Positions 56,763-64,000 of a stretch of DNA of 64,000 nucleotides are shown in pieces. The DNA lies in assembly GCA_007896885.1 (NCBI GenBank), contig VOIU01000001.1, forward strand, positions 124,001 to 188,000. The letters run 5' to 3'. The notes beneath the pieces were generated by a model that had not been told where the DNA came from, did no database searches, and was given only the letters and a program-made list of their open reading frames with translations. Made by a program: the position numbers and the translations under genes. The DNA is from Bacteroidaceae bacterium HV4-6-C5C. GTDB taxonomy: Bacteria; Bacteroidota; Bacteroidia; Bacteroidales; Bacteroidaceae. The first letter of the stretch is position 1. The number at the start of each line of letters is the position of its first letter.

Positions 56763-59700
56763 ATGAAGAAATTAAATCTTATTTTACTTGTATTTTGGAG
56801 TATATTCCATTGTCAACTGTATGCAGTACAGTTAAAATCTATCTATCCTCAAAAGCCTATTGATTCGGAAGCCTATTACTTCACTCCCGAAAATTATCCT
56901 ATAAAGGCAGATGGAAAGACAGATGTATCGGATGCTTTGCAAACGGCAATCAATCAAGTCAAGAAGGAGAAAAACTTCGGCATATTGTTCATCCCCGAAG
57001 GGAAATATAAGATCAGCAAAACCATCTATATACCGGGAGCTATCCGACTTATCGGATATGGTAAAAATCGTCCGGAATTTATTCTTGCTAAAAGCTCTCC
57101 CGGCTATCAGAAAGAGAATCCTGATGATAAAGGAAAAGCAAACTATATGTTTTGGTTCACCGGGGGAATGGTGGAAAAAGGAGAATCACCTTATGATGCC
57201 GGTGCAAGTACCTTCTATAGTGCCATGTCCAATATCAATCTCCGCATTGAAGACGGCAATCCATATGCCGTTGCATTGCGTACCCATTATGCGCAGCACA
57301 GTTTTATCAGCTATATGGCTGTATACATAGGCAAGGGTAAGGCAGGTTTGTTCGACGTTGGCAACGAGATGGAAAATGTAGCTTTTTACGGAGGAGACTA
57401 TGGCATTTATACCACAAAGTCTTCGCCGGGATGGCCTGTTATGATGGTCGATTCCTATTTTGAAGGACAACGGGTTGCCGCACTCCGATGCCAGGAGTCA
57501 GGTTTGGCTATGGTTAATTTGCATGCCAAAAATGTTCCTACAGTCTTTAAAATAGATTCTAATTATTGCGATAAGTTATTTCTGGAGAACAGCTATCTCG
57601 AGAATGTAGATGGTCCGGTCGTCATTATTACCAATGAGAACAATAGCAATAACCAGATTACTTTTCGCAATGTTTATTGCAAAAACGTACCGACATTGGC
57701 TAAATACACCCGTAGTAATACGGAAACAAATGTCGCTTACCCCATTTATAAAGTAAAATCGTATGATCACGGGCTCCAGATGGACAATCTGGTTGATATG
57801 CCCCAGTACAGAACACTACTCAATACCGAACCATTACAAAAGCTACCAACCGCACAAGTGATGGATATACCGACGTTACCGGCTATGGAAACATGGGCCA
57901 ATCTGCGCGATCTCGGTGCAAAGGGTGATGGCACGACAGATGATACACATGCCATCCAAGCTGCAATAGACAAATATGATAATATCTATGTTCCCCAAGG
58001 TTGGTATCGCATCACCGAAACCTTGAAGATGAAACCGAATACTAAACTCATCGGTTTACACCCTTTTGGTACTCAATTCTTTTTAGACGAAAGCAGCCCG
58101 GCATTCAGCGGGTTCGGAAGCCCGAAAGCTTTAGTTGAATCTTCTGTAGGAGGAACAAATATACTGACCGGGATAGGAATCAACACCGGAGGCATCAACT
58201 ATCGTGCAGTTGGAGTTAAATGGATGGCAAATGCCAATTCATACATCAACGATGTAAAATTTGTAGGTGGACATGGTGGAATGTGGAAACCCAAACCGGG
58301 TGTTGCCGCCCCGAAAGGATGGTGGGATAGACCTCCGAGAGTAAGCACACCGGATAACCCTGTTACCGAAGCCGGAATGGACCTAGCTTGGGACAACCAA
58401 TATTGGAGTCTATGGGTTACCAACAATGGTGGTGGAACGTTTAAAGACATTTGGACAGCAAGCACTTATGCTACCAATGGCTTTTATGCAAGCAATACCA
58501 CAACTCCCGGTCGCATCTATGCCATGTCGCTTGAACATCATGTCAGGAATGAAGTACGCTTTAATAAAGTACACAACTGGAAGATTTATTGCATGCAGAC
58601 GGAGGAAGAAAGCCGAGAAAGTTCGGACTGCCAACCCATTGAAATGGATTCTTGCAAAGATATGACTTTCGCTAACTTGTATATGTTCCGGGTTATCAGG
58701 ATAAACAAGCCATATCACAGTTCGGTACGTATCCGTAATTGCGAAAATATCGCTTTCCTGAACTTGCACAACTATTCCCAGATTAAGTATACAAACAATT
58801 ATGCCGCATTCGATGTAAACAAGAATATCAATATCCGCCCATGGGAACTTTCCCGCTTGATCGTTACCGGCAAAGAGCCTCATCAACAGCCGCTAAATAA
58901 AGAAATAAATAACGTAAATGAGCTGGCTTCCGATTTTGAATTTGCCGAAGGTATTACGCATGACAGCAAAGGCAATATCTTTTTCTGCGACCAGCGGATG
59001 CGTCGTATTTATAAATGGTCGACAGATACAAACAGTCTATCTCTGATTGCCGACTTTCCATGGAAACCGTCCAATCTGGCATTTGATTCAGAGGATAACT
59101 TATTGGTATTATTCCGCTACGATGCGCAACCGGGCTACCTCATCAATGGAAAACCGGAAGAAATGCCGTCGATGCCCGATTCAAAAGGTACTTCATTCAG
59201 TGGATACGGCAATTCAAGATATACAATGAGAGTTTACTCCATTAACCCTAATAACCCTGAAGAAAGCATTAAACTATTACCGCGTATAGCTATGGGACAG
59301 GTTAAAGACGTATATAAAGCGTTGTATCCTTCCAACCGGTGGAGAGATTTTCACGATTTCAATGAAGTATCGGTATACGTTCCTGAAATGTGTTTCCTCG
59401 CTCCGGATGGCAAAACAATCATTCCCCATTACTTTGATCTATCCCGCAGTTCCTCATTATTGGAAGCTTATCCCGGTAAGCCCTTTTACACCTCGGATGA
59501 ATATGACCGCAGAATGGTGAAAATGGATGTGGCAAAGGACGGAACACTCTCAAATCTACGGTACTTTGTAGAGCAGGGAGAATTCGGCTCTGCAGTTGAT
59601 AAAGAAGGTAATTTATACGTGACCGATGGTGACATTTATATTTTTGACAAAGACGCTAAAGCAAAAGGAGTAATACACGTGCCGGAACGCCCTTCCACTA

Positions 59701-59777
59701 TGCAATTCGGAGGAAAAGACAACAATGCATTGTTCATTACCGGGCGTTCCAAACTATTTGGAGTACGTATTAAATAA
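56763..59777 (+). CDS. Secreted protein with two pectate-lyase-3-type beta-helices and an SMP-30-like propeller
   Basis: 1004 residues with a signal peptide (ending QLYAVQ). The first beta-helix opens with ADGKTDVSDALQTAINQ and FIPEGKYKISKTIYIPG (about 40-365). The second opens with DLGAKGDGTTDDTHAIQAAIDK and VPQGWYRITETL (about 380-705). The last 290 residues resemble SMP-30/gluconolactonase propellers (FAEGITHDSKGNIFFCDQRMRRIYKW, NLAFDSEDNLLVLFRYD, GSAVDKEGNLYVTDGDIYIF). Tandem helices of this type occur in GH55 beta-1,3-glucanases, but no catalytic residue could be assigned, so a lyase, hydrolase or binding role is open. It is the last gene of the plus-strand locus. Confidence 0.8.
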   Translation: MKKLNLILLVFWSIFHCQLYAVQLKSIYPQKPIDSEAYYFTPENYPIKADGKTDVSDALQTAINQVKKEKNFGILFIPEGKYKISKTIYIPGAIRLIGYGKNRPEFILAKSSPGYQKENPDDKGKANYMFWFTGGMVEKGESPYDAGASTFYSAMSNINLRIEDGNPYAVALRTHYAQHSFISYMAVYIGKGKAGLFDVGNEMENVAFYGGDYGIYTTKSSPGWPVMMVDSYFEGQRVAALRCQESGLAMVNLHAKNVPTVFKIDSNYCDKLFLENSYLENVDGPVVIITNENNSNNQITFRNVYCKNVPTLAKYTRSNTETNVAYPIYKVKSYDHGLQMDNLVDMPQYRTLLNTEPLQKLPTAQVMDIPTLPAMETWANLRDLGAKGDGTTDDTHAIQAAIDKYDNIYVPQGWYRITETLKMKPNTKLIGLHPFGTQFFLDESSPAFSGFGSPKALVESSVGGTNILTGIGINTGGINYRAVGVKWMANANSYINDVKFVGGHGGMWKPKPGVAAPKGWWDRPPRVSTPDNPVTEAGMDLAWDNQYWSLWVTNNGGGTFKDIWTASTYATNGFYASNTTTPGRIYAMSLEHHVRNEVRFNKVHNWKIYCMQTEEESRESSDCQPIEMDSCKDMTFANLYMFRVIRINKPYHSSVRIRNCENIAFLNLHNYSQIKYTNNYAAFDVNKNINIRPWELSRLIVTGKEPHQQPLNKEINNVNELASDFEFAEGITHDSKGNIFFCDQRMRRIYKWSTDTNSLSLIADFPWKPSNLAFDSEDNLLVLFRYDAQPGYLINGKPEEMPSMPDSKGTSFSGYGNSRYTMRVYSINPNNPEESIKLLPRIAMGQVKDVYKALYPSNRWRDFHDFNEVSVYVPEMCFLAPDGKTIIPHYFDLSRSSSLLEAYPGKPFYTSDEYDRRMVKMDVAKDGTLSNLRYFVEQGEFGSAVDKEGNLYVTDGDIYIFDKDAKAKGVIHVPERPSTMQFGGKDNNALFITGRSKLFGVRIK

Positions 59778-59798
59778 TCTCGATATATTATAGAAAAC

Positions 59799-59839
59799 GC
59801 TCATCAGCTAGAGCTCCGAAAGCTCTTACACTGATGAGC
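59799..59839. terminator. Hairpin after the beta-helix protein gene
   Basis: GCTCATCAG (59799-59807) pairs with CTGATGAGC (59831-59839). Inside, AGAGCT (59810-59815) pairs with AGCTCT (59821-59826). On the plus strand no T-run follows; on the minus strand GTTTTC does, so direction is uncertain. Confidence 0.5.
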
Positions 59840-59978
59840 ACTTGGAGTAAAGAAGAGGGCTATTTCAGACTCTAGCTATCACAAATCTGTCAATAGTAGA
59901 TTTACAGAACATTAACAGAGGAAAAGGACTTTTGAACTAGCAGTTGATTTACTTACCGGAAGATACCGGCTTCCTTGA

Positions 59979-60090
59979 AGACAGACGGTATATACAATGG
60001 AAACAGACGGTTGGTTAAAGCTCAACAGATGGTTCGTCCGATTTGATTAAATGGTTGATTTCGATTGAAAACACGGTATGTTTTGAGATA
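59979..60090. repeat. 22-bp-phased direct-repeat array B (about five units)
   Basis: Core ACAGACGGT(A/T) starts at 59981 and 60003, ACAGATGGTT at 60025, a weaker TTAAATGGTT at 60047 and AAACACGGTA at 60069: five starts in exact 22-bp phase, with similarity fading at the right end. The last unit overlaps the hairpin at 60070-60104. The array lies between convergent gene ends, as array A does. Confidence 0.7.
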
Positions 60091-60104
60091 AAACGTACCG
60101 TGTT
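60070..60104. terminator. 15-bp-stem hairpin in the convergent gap
   Basis: AACACGGTATGTTTT (60070-60084) pairs with AAAACGTACCGTGTT (60090-60104) with one T-G pair and loop GAGAT. The tail CCTTTGTT is a modest T-tract on the plus strand. Possible terminator. Confidence 0.5.
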
Positions 60105-60133
60105 CCTTTGTTATGGCAATATCATAAAAAAAG

Positions 60134-60159
60134 AGAGAAGAAACTTTCGCTTCTTCTCT
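60134..60159 (-). terminator. Terminator of the NagB-MFS-GH18 operon
   Basis: Read on the minus strand, AGAGAAGAA (60159-60151) pairs with TTCTTCTCT (60142-60134), followed by a T-rich run CTTTTTTTATG. It lies about 130 nt after the GH18 stop. Confidence 0.75.
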
Positions 60160-60289
60160 TCACTGTTCATTATCCGAATTTAAAACAAGATTACAAGAAC
60201 AAAGATAGTACAATACTATGCCAATGTCAAGCTTTTACCATTATTTTGAAATACCTAATCTTCTACATTAATCTCATCCTCAAGAGCAA

Positions 60290-62005
60290 TTATTTATCAA
60301 ACATCCATTGGATAGCATTTTCAAACATTACTTTAAAACTTTCCGTTTCAAGGAGTCGCTTACTGTGACCTATTTGAAAGTATATATTCCGGGCTTTCTT
60401 ACTTTCATTAGTCCAGATCACCGGATGGTCACCCATCTTAATATCCGAAGATGGAGTATAGCTGTATTCATCTACATGTGCCAGCACATGGATACCCGGT
60501 TGTAAACGAGGGCTTTTATCATAAGTATACCACTCATCATCGGGAATCATAAATGTCCCTTTCAACCCTTTCATAACAGGATGTAGCGGATCTTCGGAAA
60601 TAACCATTCCGTCGGCTCTTTTAGCCACATAGTTGTTAAAGCGGACTCCTCCCATGAAATTGGAAAACCATGGCCACATCGGATAGCCGTCAAATTCACC
60701 CAATAAAGTGGCATGATGAAAACCAATCCATCTTCCCCAACCTTCGTCTATATATTTAATAAAGACCTTCTGTGCTTCATCAGTCCAAGTATAAGGAGGA
60801 AAATCAAGCTGAATAATCAAATGGAATTGAGAAAGATAGGCTTCCGTTATCGGTTTTGTATTGTTTATCTCGGTTATCTTGAAATTCATAGTTTTGGCTT
60901 TTTCCGATAACCATAGCAAAGCTGCATCAGTGAATCCACCATGTTGCCCGCCCCGTTCTGTCAGTACCAACACTTGTCTTGGCGCCTCCTCCCCTTTCCT
61001 ATTCACCATCAGACTTTCGTATACAGTACGTCTCAAGTCGCTTTGCATGTTATCACCGGCATAGTCCCAATACATTCCACCACGTAAATCATTGTCCAAT
61101 ATATACTGGCATTTTATCGCCAGAGAGGCAGGGTTTTCATATCCGAAGACAAGCTCTCCATCTTTATCGGCATAATAAGGGACTTTTGCCACATCATCCC
61201 ATTGCAAAGTGAAATCGTTGGCATTAGCTTCATGATAGTTTTTAAAATTGGGATATTTATCTCCCCCACGTCCATAAAATGGCATGCCCAATACAAGCTT
61301 CGACAAAGGCACTCCTGCAACCAAATGGGCATTTACCGATTCGTGGCTGGTTATTCTTCCACTATTATCCGAACGATATAAAGCGGAGTGATGCTTAGGT
61401 GCCGAAGCCATATCATAAGCCATCACATTCACCAAATCAATAGAAGAATTAATCTTCTTAAAATCAATATAATTGGCGTTTGCTACCGTAGCAAGAGTAA
61501 GCAATTTCTTCTTACCAATGGCTTTACGGATAGCTTTCATCATCAGAGTGAAATTTTTCGTATCATCCGGAGAAGAAGAGATTTTTGCCGCTGAGCTTGT
61601 AGGATATTCCCAATCAATATCTATACCATCCAGTTGGAACTCATCCACAACACGCCGACAATCTTTTGCAAAAGCTTCCCGGTTATTATCATCTGCTGCC
61701 ATTTCACTAAAACGTCCGCTACCCCATCCTCCGATAGATAACAAAACTTTAAGTTCAGGCTTTACTTGTTTCAAGCTCACAATATCGCGAAGGCGGTTTT
61801 CATTGTCTATCCGCACCCCGTTAAACGTTTCATTTACATGGCCGAAGGCATAGTTTATATGAGTCATATACTCAGGATTCGGCATTATTTTACTCCATGA
61901 GGTGACATAAGCTATCACCACTTTAGAGTCTTTCCCACCTGCTTTCATAATGCTACAACCCATAAGCATTAGTGAAGCCAGCATCAATAATCTCAATGTT
62001 TTCAT
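60290..62005 (-). CDS. GH18 chitinase-like lipoprotein fused to a ThuA domain
   Basis: 571 residues. The lipobox LMLMGC puts the lipid on Cys17. Residues about 28-335 form a GH18 barrel with the complete DxxDxDxE motif in DGIDIDWEYP (Asp126, Asp129, Asp131, Glu133), SIGGW at 90-94, VMAYDM and GGMYWDYAGD near the end. GH18 enzymes hydrolyse beta-1,4-GlcNAc linkages with substrate assistance. Residues about 345-571 are a ThuA domain sharing W(I/V)GFH, WPWF..FMGG, HPVMKGL, DEWYTYDKSPRL and GDHPVIWTN with the 43881 protein. The gene follows the MFS gene after 11 bp, so hydrolysis products may be what that transporter imports. Confidence 0.9.
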   Translation of the reverse strand: MKTLRLLMLASLMLMGCSIMKAGGKDSKVVIAYVTSWSKIMPNPEYMTHINYAFGHVNETFNGVRIDNENRLRDIVSLKQVKPELKVLLSIGGWGSGRFSEMAADDNNREAFAKDCRRVVDEFQLDGIDIDWEYPTSSAAKISSSPDDTKNFTLMMKAIRKAIGKKKLLTLATVANANYIDFKKINSSIDLVNVMAYDMASAPKHHSALYRSDNSGRITSHESVNAHLVAGVPLSKLVLGMPFYGRGGDKYPNFKNYHEANANDFTLQWDDVAKVPYYADKDGELVFGYENPASLAIKCQYILDNDLRGGMYWDYAGDNMQSDLRRTVYESLMVNRKGEEAPRQVLVLTERGGQHGGFTDAALLWLSEKAKTMNFKITEINNTKPITEAYLSQFHLIIQLDFPPYTWTDEAQKVFIKYIDEGWGRWIGFHHATLLGEFDGYPMWPWFSNFMGGVRFNNYVAKRADGMVISEDPLHPVMKGLKGTFMIPDDEWYTYDKSPRLQPGIHVLAHVDEYSYTPSSDIKMGDHPVIWTNESKKARNIYFQIGHSKRLLETESFKVMFENAIQWMFDK

Positions 62006-62016
62006 AATTATAGTAT

Positions 62017-63276
62017 TTAATCTGCGATTTGACGTATACGCGAACCGAATACTGCATAATACAGCATAAACAGTTCACCTAGAATAACAATGAACCATGA
62101 ATATCTCCAGCCCCCCAGTGTATCGGCAAATACACCTTGTAATAGAGGTAATATAGCTCCACCAACAACTCCAATCATAAACATTCCCGAAGCTTTTGAA
62201 GTATATTTTCCCAACTTAGAAACAGCCAACGTAAATATGGCCCCCCACATAATGGAATGGAAGAGACCGACCATTGTAAGTAACCATGGATCATTAAAAA
62301 CAATCGAAACAATGACCAGTACGGCAGCCACCATCGTAGTTACTACAAGTTGTGTACGGGGTGGTACTTTGTTCAACGAGCTACCAACTATTCGCCCTAT
62401 CAACATGCCTCCCCAATAAAGTGTAGCAAGTAGTGCCGGAGAAGCAACTTTCATCTCAATAGCATACATATTGATATTAGCACCTATACAAACTTCAACC
62501 CCTACATAGAAAAAGATAGCAATAACACCTAATGTAAAATGCGAGAAGCTCCAAACGCTTTTGTCCAATACCTGACCCGCTTCCGCACGAGTACCTTTGA
62601 TATCGGGTAATGACAGTTTGGTTAATAAAAGCATAACCAAAAAGATAGATACCATTAACATCAGAAATGGGATAACCAATTGGCTCACATTTATCTGATC
62701 CATAGCGGCTCCACCAAAAACAATGCCGGTCACGAAATAAGGTGCAATAGTGGTGCCGATTGAATTGGCAGTTCCCCCAATAGCGAGTCGTTGGACAGGT
62801 TGAGTCCGCTTAACGAAACAAGCTGTAAGGTATGGATTAATCACCACTTGTAGAATGGTAGCGGATGCTCCCACCACAAACGAACCGGCTAAGAAAATAA
62901 AGAATCCGAAAGGAATGATCCGGTTTCCAAAGACCAAGTCTGCTCCCAAATCACGCATCGTGACGAATGATGAAAGAGCGAAAAGGCCCAGTCCTGCTAT
63001 CATGATAAGCAATCCGCGGATTAATGTCCCTTTATATCCATATTTACTGATCCAGTCAGAACCTATTCCTCCGCAAACCGGATAAGCCAGAAACCACGAG
63101 AAAGTGATCAAGGTAGCAAATGTATTCTTCATATCCCCCACCCGTGAAAGAAAAACCTCTTTCAATGGTCCTTGAAACTGGGTATTTGCTGTCGTCAGAA
63201 ATCCTACAATAAGGAAAAGGAACACCATTGTCAAAAATGGTCCGATATAATTTATTTGCTTTTCTTGCTCTGTCAT
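62017..63276 (-). CDS. FucP-type MFS sugar transporter
   Basis: The 419-residue protein has about 12 membrane segments. The family signature regions are IVGFLTTANTQFQGPLKEVF in TM1, YPVCGGIGSDWISKYGYKGTLIRG between TM2 and TM3, and QVVINPYLTACF in the middle, typical of the FucP/GluP/NagP group of proton-coupled sugar importers in the inner membrane. The neighbours (GH18 downstream, a NagB-like enzyme upstream) make GlcNAc or a related amino sugar a plausible cargo; this is context inference. It is the middle gene of a minus-strand operon, 44 bp after the NagB-like gene. Confidence 0.88.
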   Translation of the reverse strand: MTEQEKQINYIGPFLTMVFLFLIVGFLTTANTQFQGPLKEVFLSRVGDMKNTFATLITFSWFLAYPVCGGIGSDWISKYGYKGTLIRGLLIMIAGLGLFALSSFVTMRDLGADLVFGNRIIPFGFFIFLAGSFVVGASATILQVVINPYLTACFVKRTQPVQRLAIGGTANSIGTTIAPYFVTGIVFGGAAMDQINVSQLVIPFLMLMVSIFLVMLLLTKLSLPDIKGTRAEAGQVLDKSVWSFSHFTLGVIAIFFYVGVEVCIGANINMYAIEMKVASPALLATLYWGGMLIGRIVGSSLNKVPPRTQLVVTTMVAAVLVIVSIVFNDPWLLTMVGLFHSIMWGAIFTLAVSKLGKYTSKASGMFMIGVVGGAILPLLQGVFADTLGGWRYSWFIVILGELFMLYYAVFGSRIRQIAD

Positions 63277-63320
63277 TATTGTATATGTTCTTTAAGTGAA
63301 TGCTTTTAAACTAAAACTTG

Positions 63321-64000
63321 TTATCCCCGTATCTTTGCTGCGGATTGTATATCCAGAAGGAATTCGCAATTCCGATGAAGCTGTAAGAGTGAAGCCGGGA
63401 CAGCCTCGGTCACAGCGCCTTCCATCATCTCTTTCACAATATTCGCTTTATGTGCTCCTTTTGCAACCAACAATATATTACGTGCTTGCATAATATTCTT
63501 CAAGCCCAATGTAGCCCCACCCAATTCCCTATCAGAAGGTGTATTGGTTTCTTTACGGATTCGTTCTTCAAGTCGTGCATCCATTTTAGTGACCCAAGTT
63601 TCTCCACCAAAAGGAGAGAATGGCTGATTAAAGCCAAGATGTCCGTTTTCTCCCAATCCCAAAACCAGTAAATCCACACCGCCTCGTTTCTCTATTTCCT
63701 CCTGAAACATCCTACATGCCAACTCAAAATCATCTGAAATGGTAGGCAGCATGATAAAGTTGTCTTCTCTCACTCCTAATCCATCAATAATTTCATTTCG
63801 AAGCATTGTGTAACAAGCACCAGCATATTCACGAGGTACATTAGTCACCTCATCAAGACCGAAGAATGTGACATTGGAAACATCAAACGGATACTGTGCA
63901 TGTATTTCAGTGATTATCCGATGTATGTTTGTTGTGGTACGCCCTGTCGAAAGTCCGATCACACACTTTGGTTTGATCAATATCTGCCGGATGACCCTCC
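63321..64000 (-). CDS. NagB-like sugar-phosphate isomerase/deaminase, 5' end outside window
   Basis: The reading frame is open to the right edge. The first internal initiation codon is only a TTG at 63980, and ILIKPKCVIGLSTGRTTTN before it already belongs to the conserved fold, so the N-terminus is missing. About 226 codons are present. The NagB/6-phosphogluconolactonase fold shows GLSTGRT (phosphate loop), FFGLDEV (counterpart of E. coli NagB Asp72) and GLGENGHLGFNQP. That loop reads GNDGHIAFNEP in E. coli: His143 is kept, but Asp141 is Asn and Glu148 is Gln. It may be an amino-sugar-phosphate deaminase/isomerase of altered specificity. It leads the operon with the MFS and GH18 genes. Confidence 0.85.
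   Translation of the reverse strand, partial: RVIRQILIKPKCVIGLSTGRTTTNIHRIITEIHAQYPFDVSNVTFFGLDEVTNVPREYAGACYTMLRNEIIDGLGVREDNFIMLPTISDDFELACRMFQEEIEKRGGVDLLVLGLGENGHLGFNQPFSPFGGETWVTKMDARLEERIRKETNTPSDRELGGATLGLKNIMQARNILLVAKGAHKANIVKEMMEGAVTEAVPASLLQLHRNCEFLLDIQSAAKIRG

Larger units (their letters stand above)
59778..60289. other. Non-coding gap between convergent beta-helix and GH18 genes
   Basis: 512 bp with no supported gene. It contains a hairpin with a nested stem (59799-59839), a 22-bp-phased repeat array (59979-60090), a 15-bp-stem hairpin (60070-60104) and the minus-strand GH18 terminator (60134-60159). An 86-codon plus-strand frame at 60108-60368 runs antisense into GH18 and is not called. 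Confidence 0.6.

Noticed and set aside
58199-58886. Long antisense frames inside the beta-helix gene
   Set aside because: They are shadows of a well-supported coding frame, with no family similarity and no promoter of their own.
59831-59838. CTGATGAG string next to CCGAAAG, resembling hammerhead ribozyme core pieces
   Set aside because: The order and spacing do not allow the three hammerhead stems (no GAAA after a stem II, no cleavage-site stem). The bases are explained as arms and loop of a simple hairpin.
63321-63980. NagB-like gene as a complete 219-residue protein starting at 63980
   Set aside because: The codon there is TTG, the frame stays open to the edge, and the conserved fold begins before it, so the gene is cut by the window.

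Overview
The window is a chromosomal segment from a Bacteroidota member, most likely a gut Bacteroides. The grounds are two SusC/SusD pairs, a BtuG-type surface lipoprotein, many Bacteroidales-type DUF families (DUF6249, DUF5056, DUF4290, DUF3843), moderately low GC, and repeated matches to the Bacteroides promoter -7 element TAnnTTTG upstream of genes. No tRNA, rRNA, CRISPR array, transposase or phage gene was recognised. Family names are from reading the proteins; no database search was run.

Region 1 (1-10232), uptake. The 5' end of a TonB-dependent receptor gene runs off the left edge (minus strand), followed by a sodium/solute symporter and a secreted CE1-type esterase. Next comes a complete cobalamin import operon. 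A B12 riboswitch (about 3459-3633) precedes an outer-membrane BtuB-like receptor, a surface BtuG-like beta-propeller lipoprotein, the BtuF binding lipoprotein, the BtuC permease and a C-terminally extended BtuD ATPase.

Region 2 (10191-41096), mostly housekeeping. It holds an RsmF-type rRNA methylase, a three-gene ECF sigma operon with two membrane partners, a secreted phospholipase D/cardiolipin synthase-like protein, thyA-folA, an Lrp regulator, an M64 peptidase, a GNAT, a malic enzyme fused to a phosphotransacetylase domain, two glutamate dehydrogenases in opposite orientation, yicC-gmk-(66 aa membrane protein)-nadD, and tsaB. A row DUF4290-murA-rimM-LytM-dxr-rseP follows, then ddh, ruvA, a TlpA-like protein, DUF3843, an M24 peptidase and a prolyl oligopeptidase. 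Two proteins stand out: MurA carries Asp where most bacteria have the fosfomycin-reactive Cys, and the LytM/M23 protein has lost its metal ligands.

Region 3 (41387-64000), glycan utilisation. On the plus strand lie a GH9 enzyme, a ThuA-like protein, SusC-SusD-surface glycan-binding lipoprotein, a lipoprotein flavodoxin, a second SusC-SusD pair, and a 1004-residue protein combining two pectate-lyase-3-type beta-helices with an SMP-30-like propeller. Converging on it from the right is an operon of a NagB-like sugar-phosphate isomerase (cut by the window edge, with two substitutions in the catalytic triad), an FucP-type MFS sugar transporter, and a GH18-ThuA fusion lipoprotein. GH9, GH18, an amino-sugar-phosphate enzyme and a sugar importer together suggest a beta-linked, possibly GlcNAc-containing glycan, but the substrate is inference. 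No HTCS, ECF/FecR or other regulator of this locus is inside the window.

Unexplained structure: the two largest intergenic gaps, both between convergent genes (22905-23490 and 59778-60289), each carry short direct repeats in exact 22-bp phase (23225-23290 and 59979-60090).
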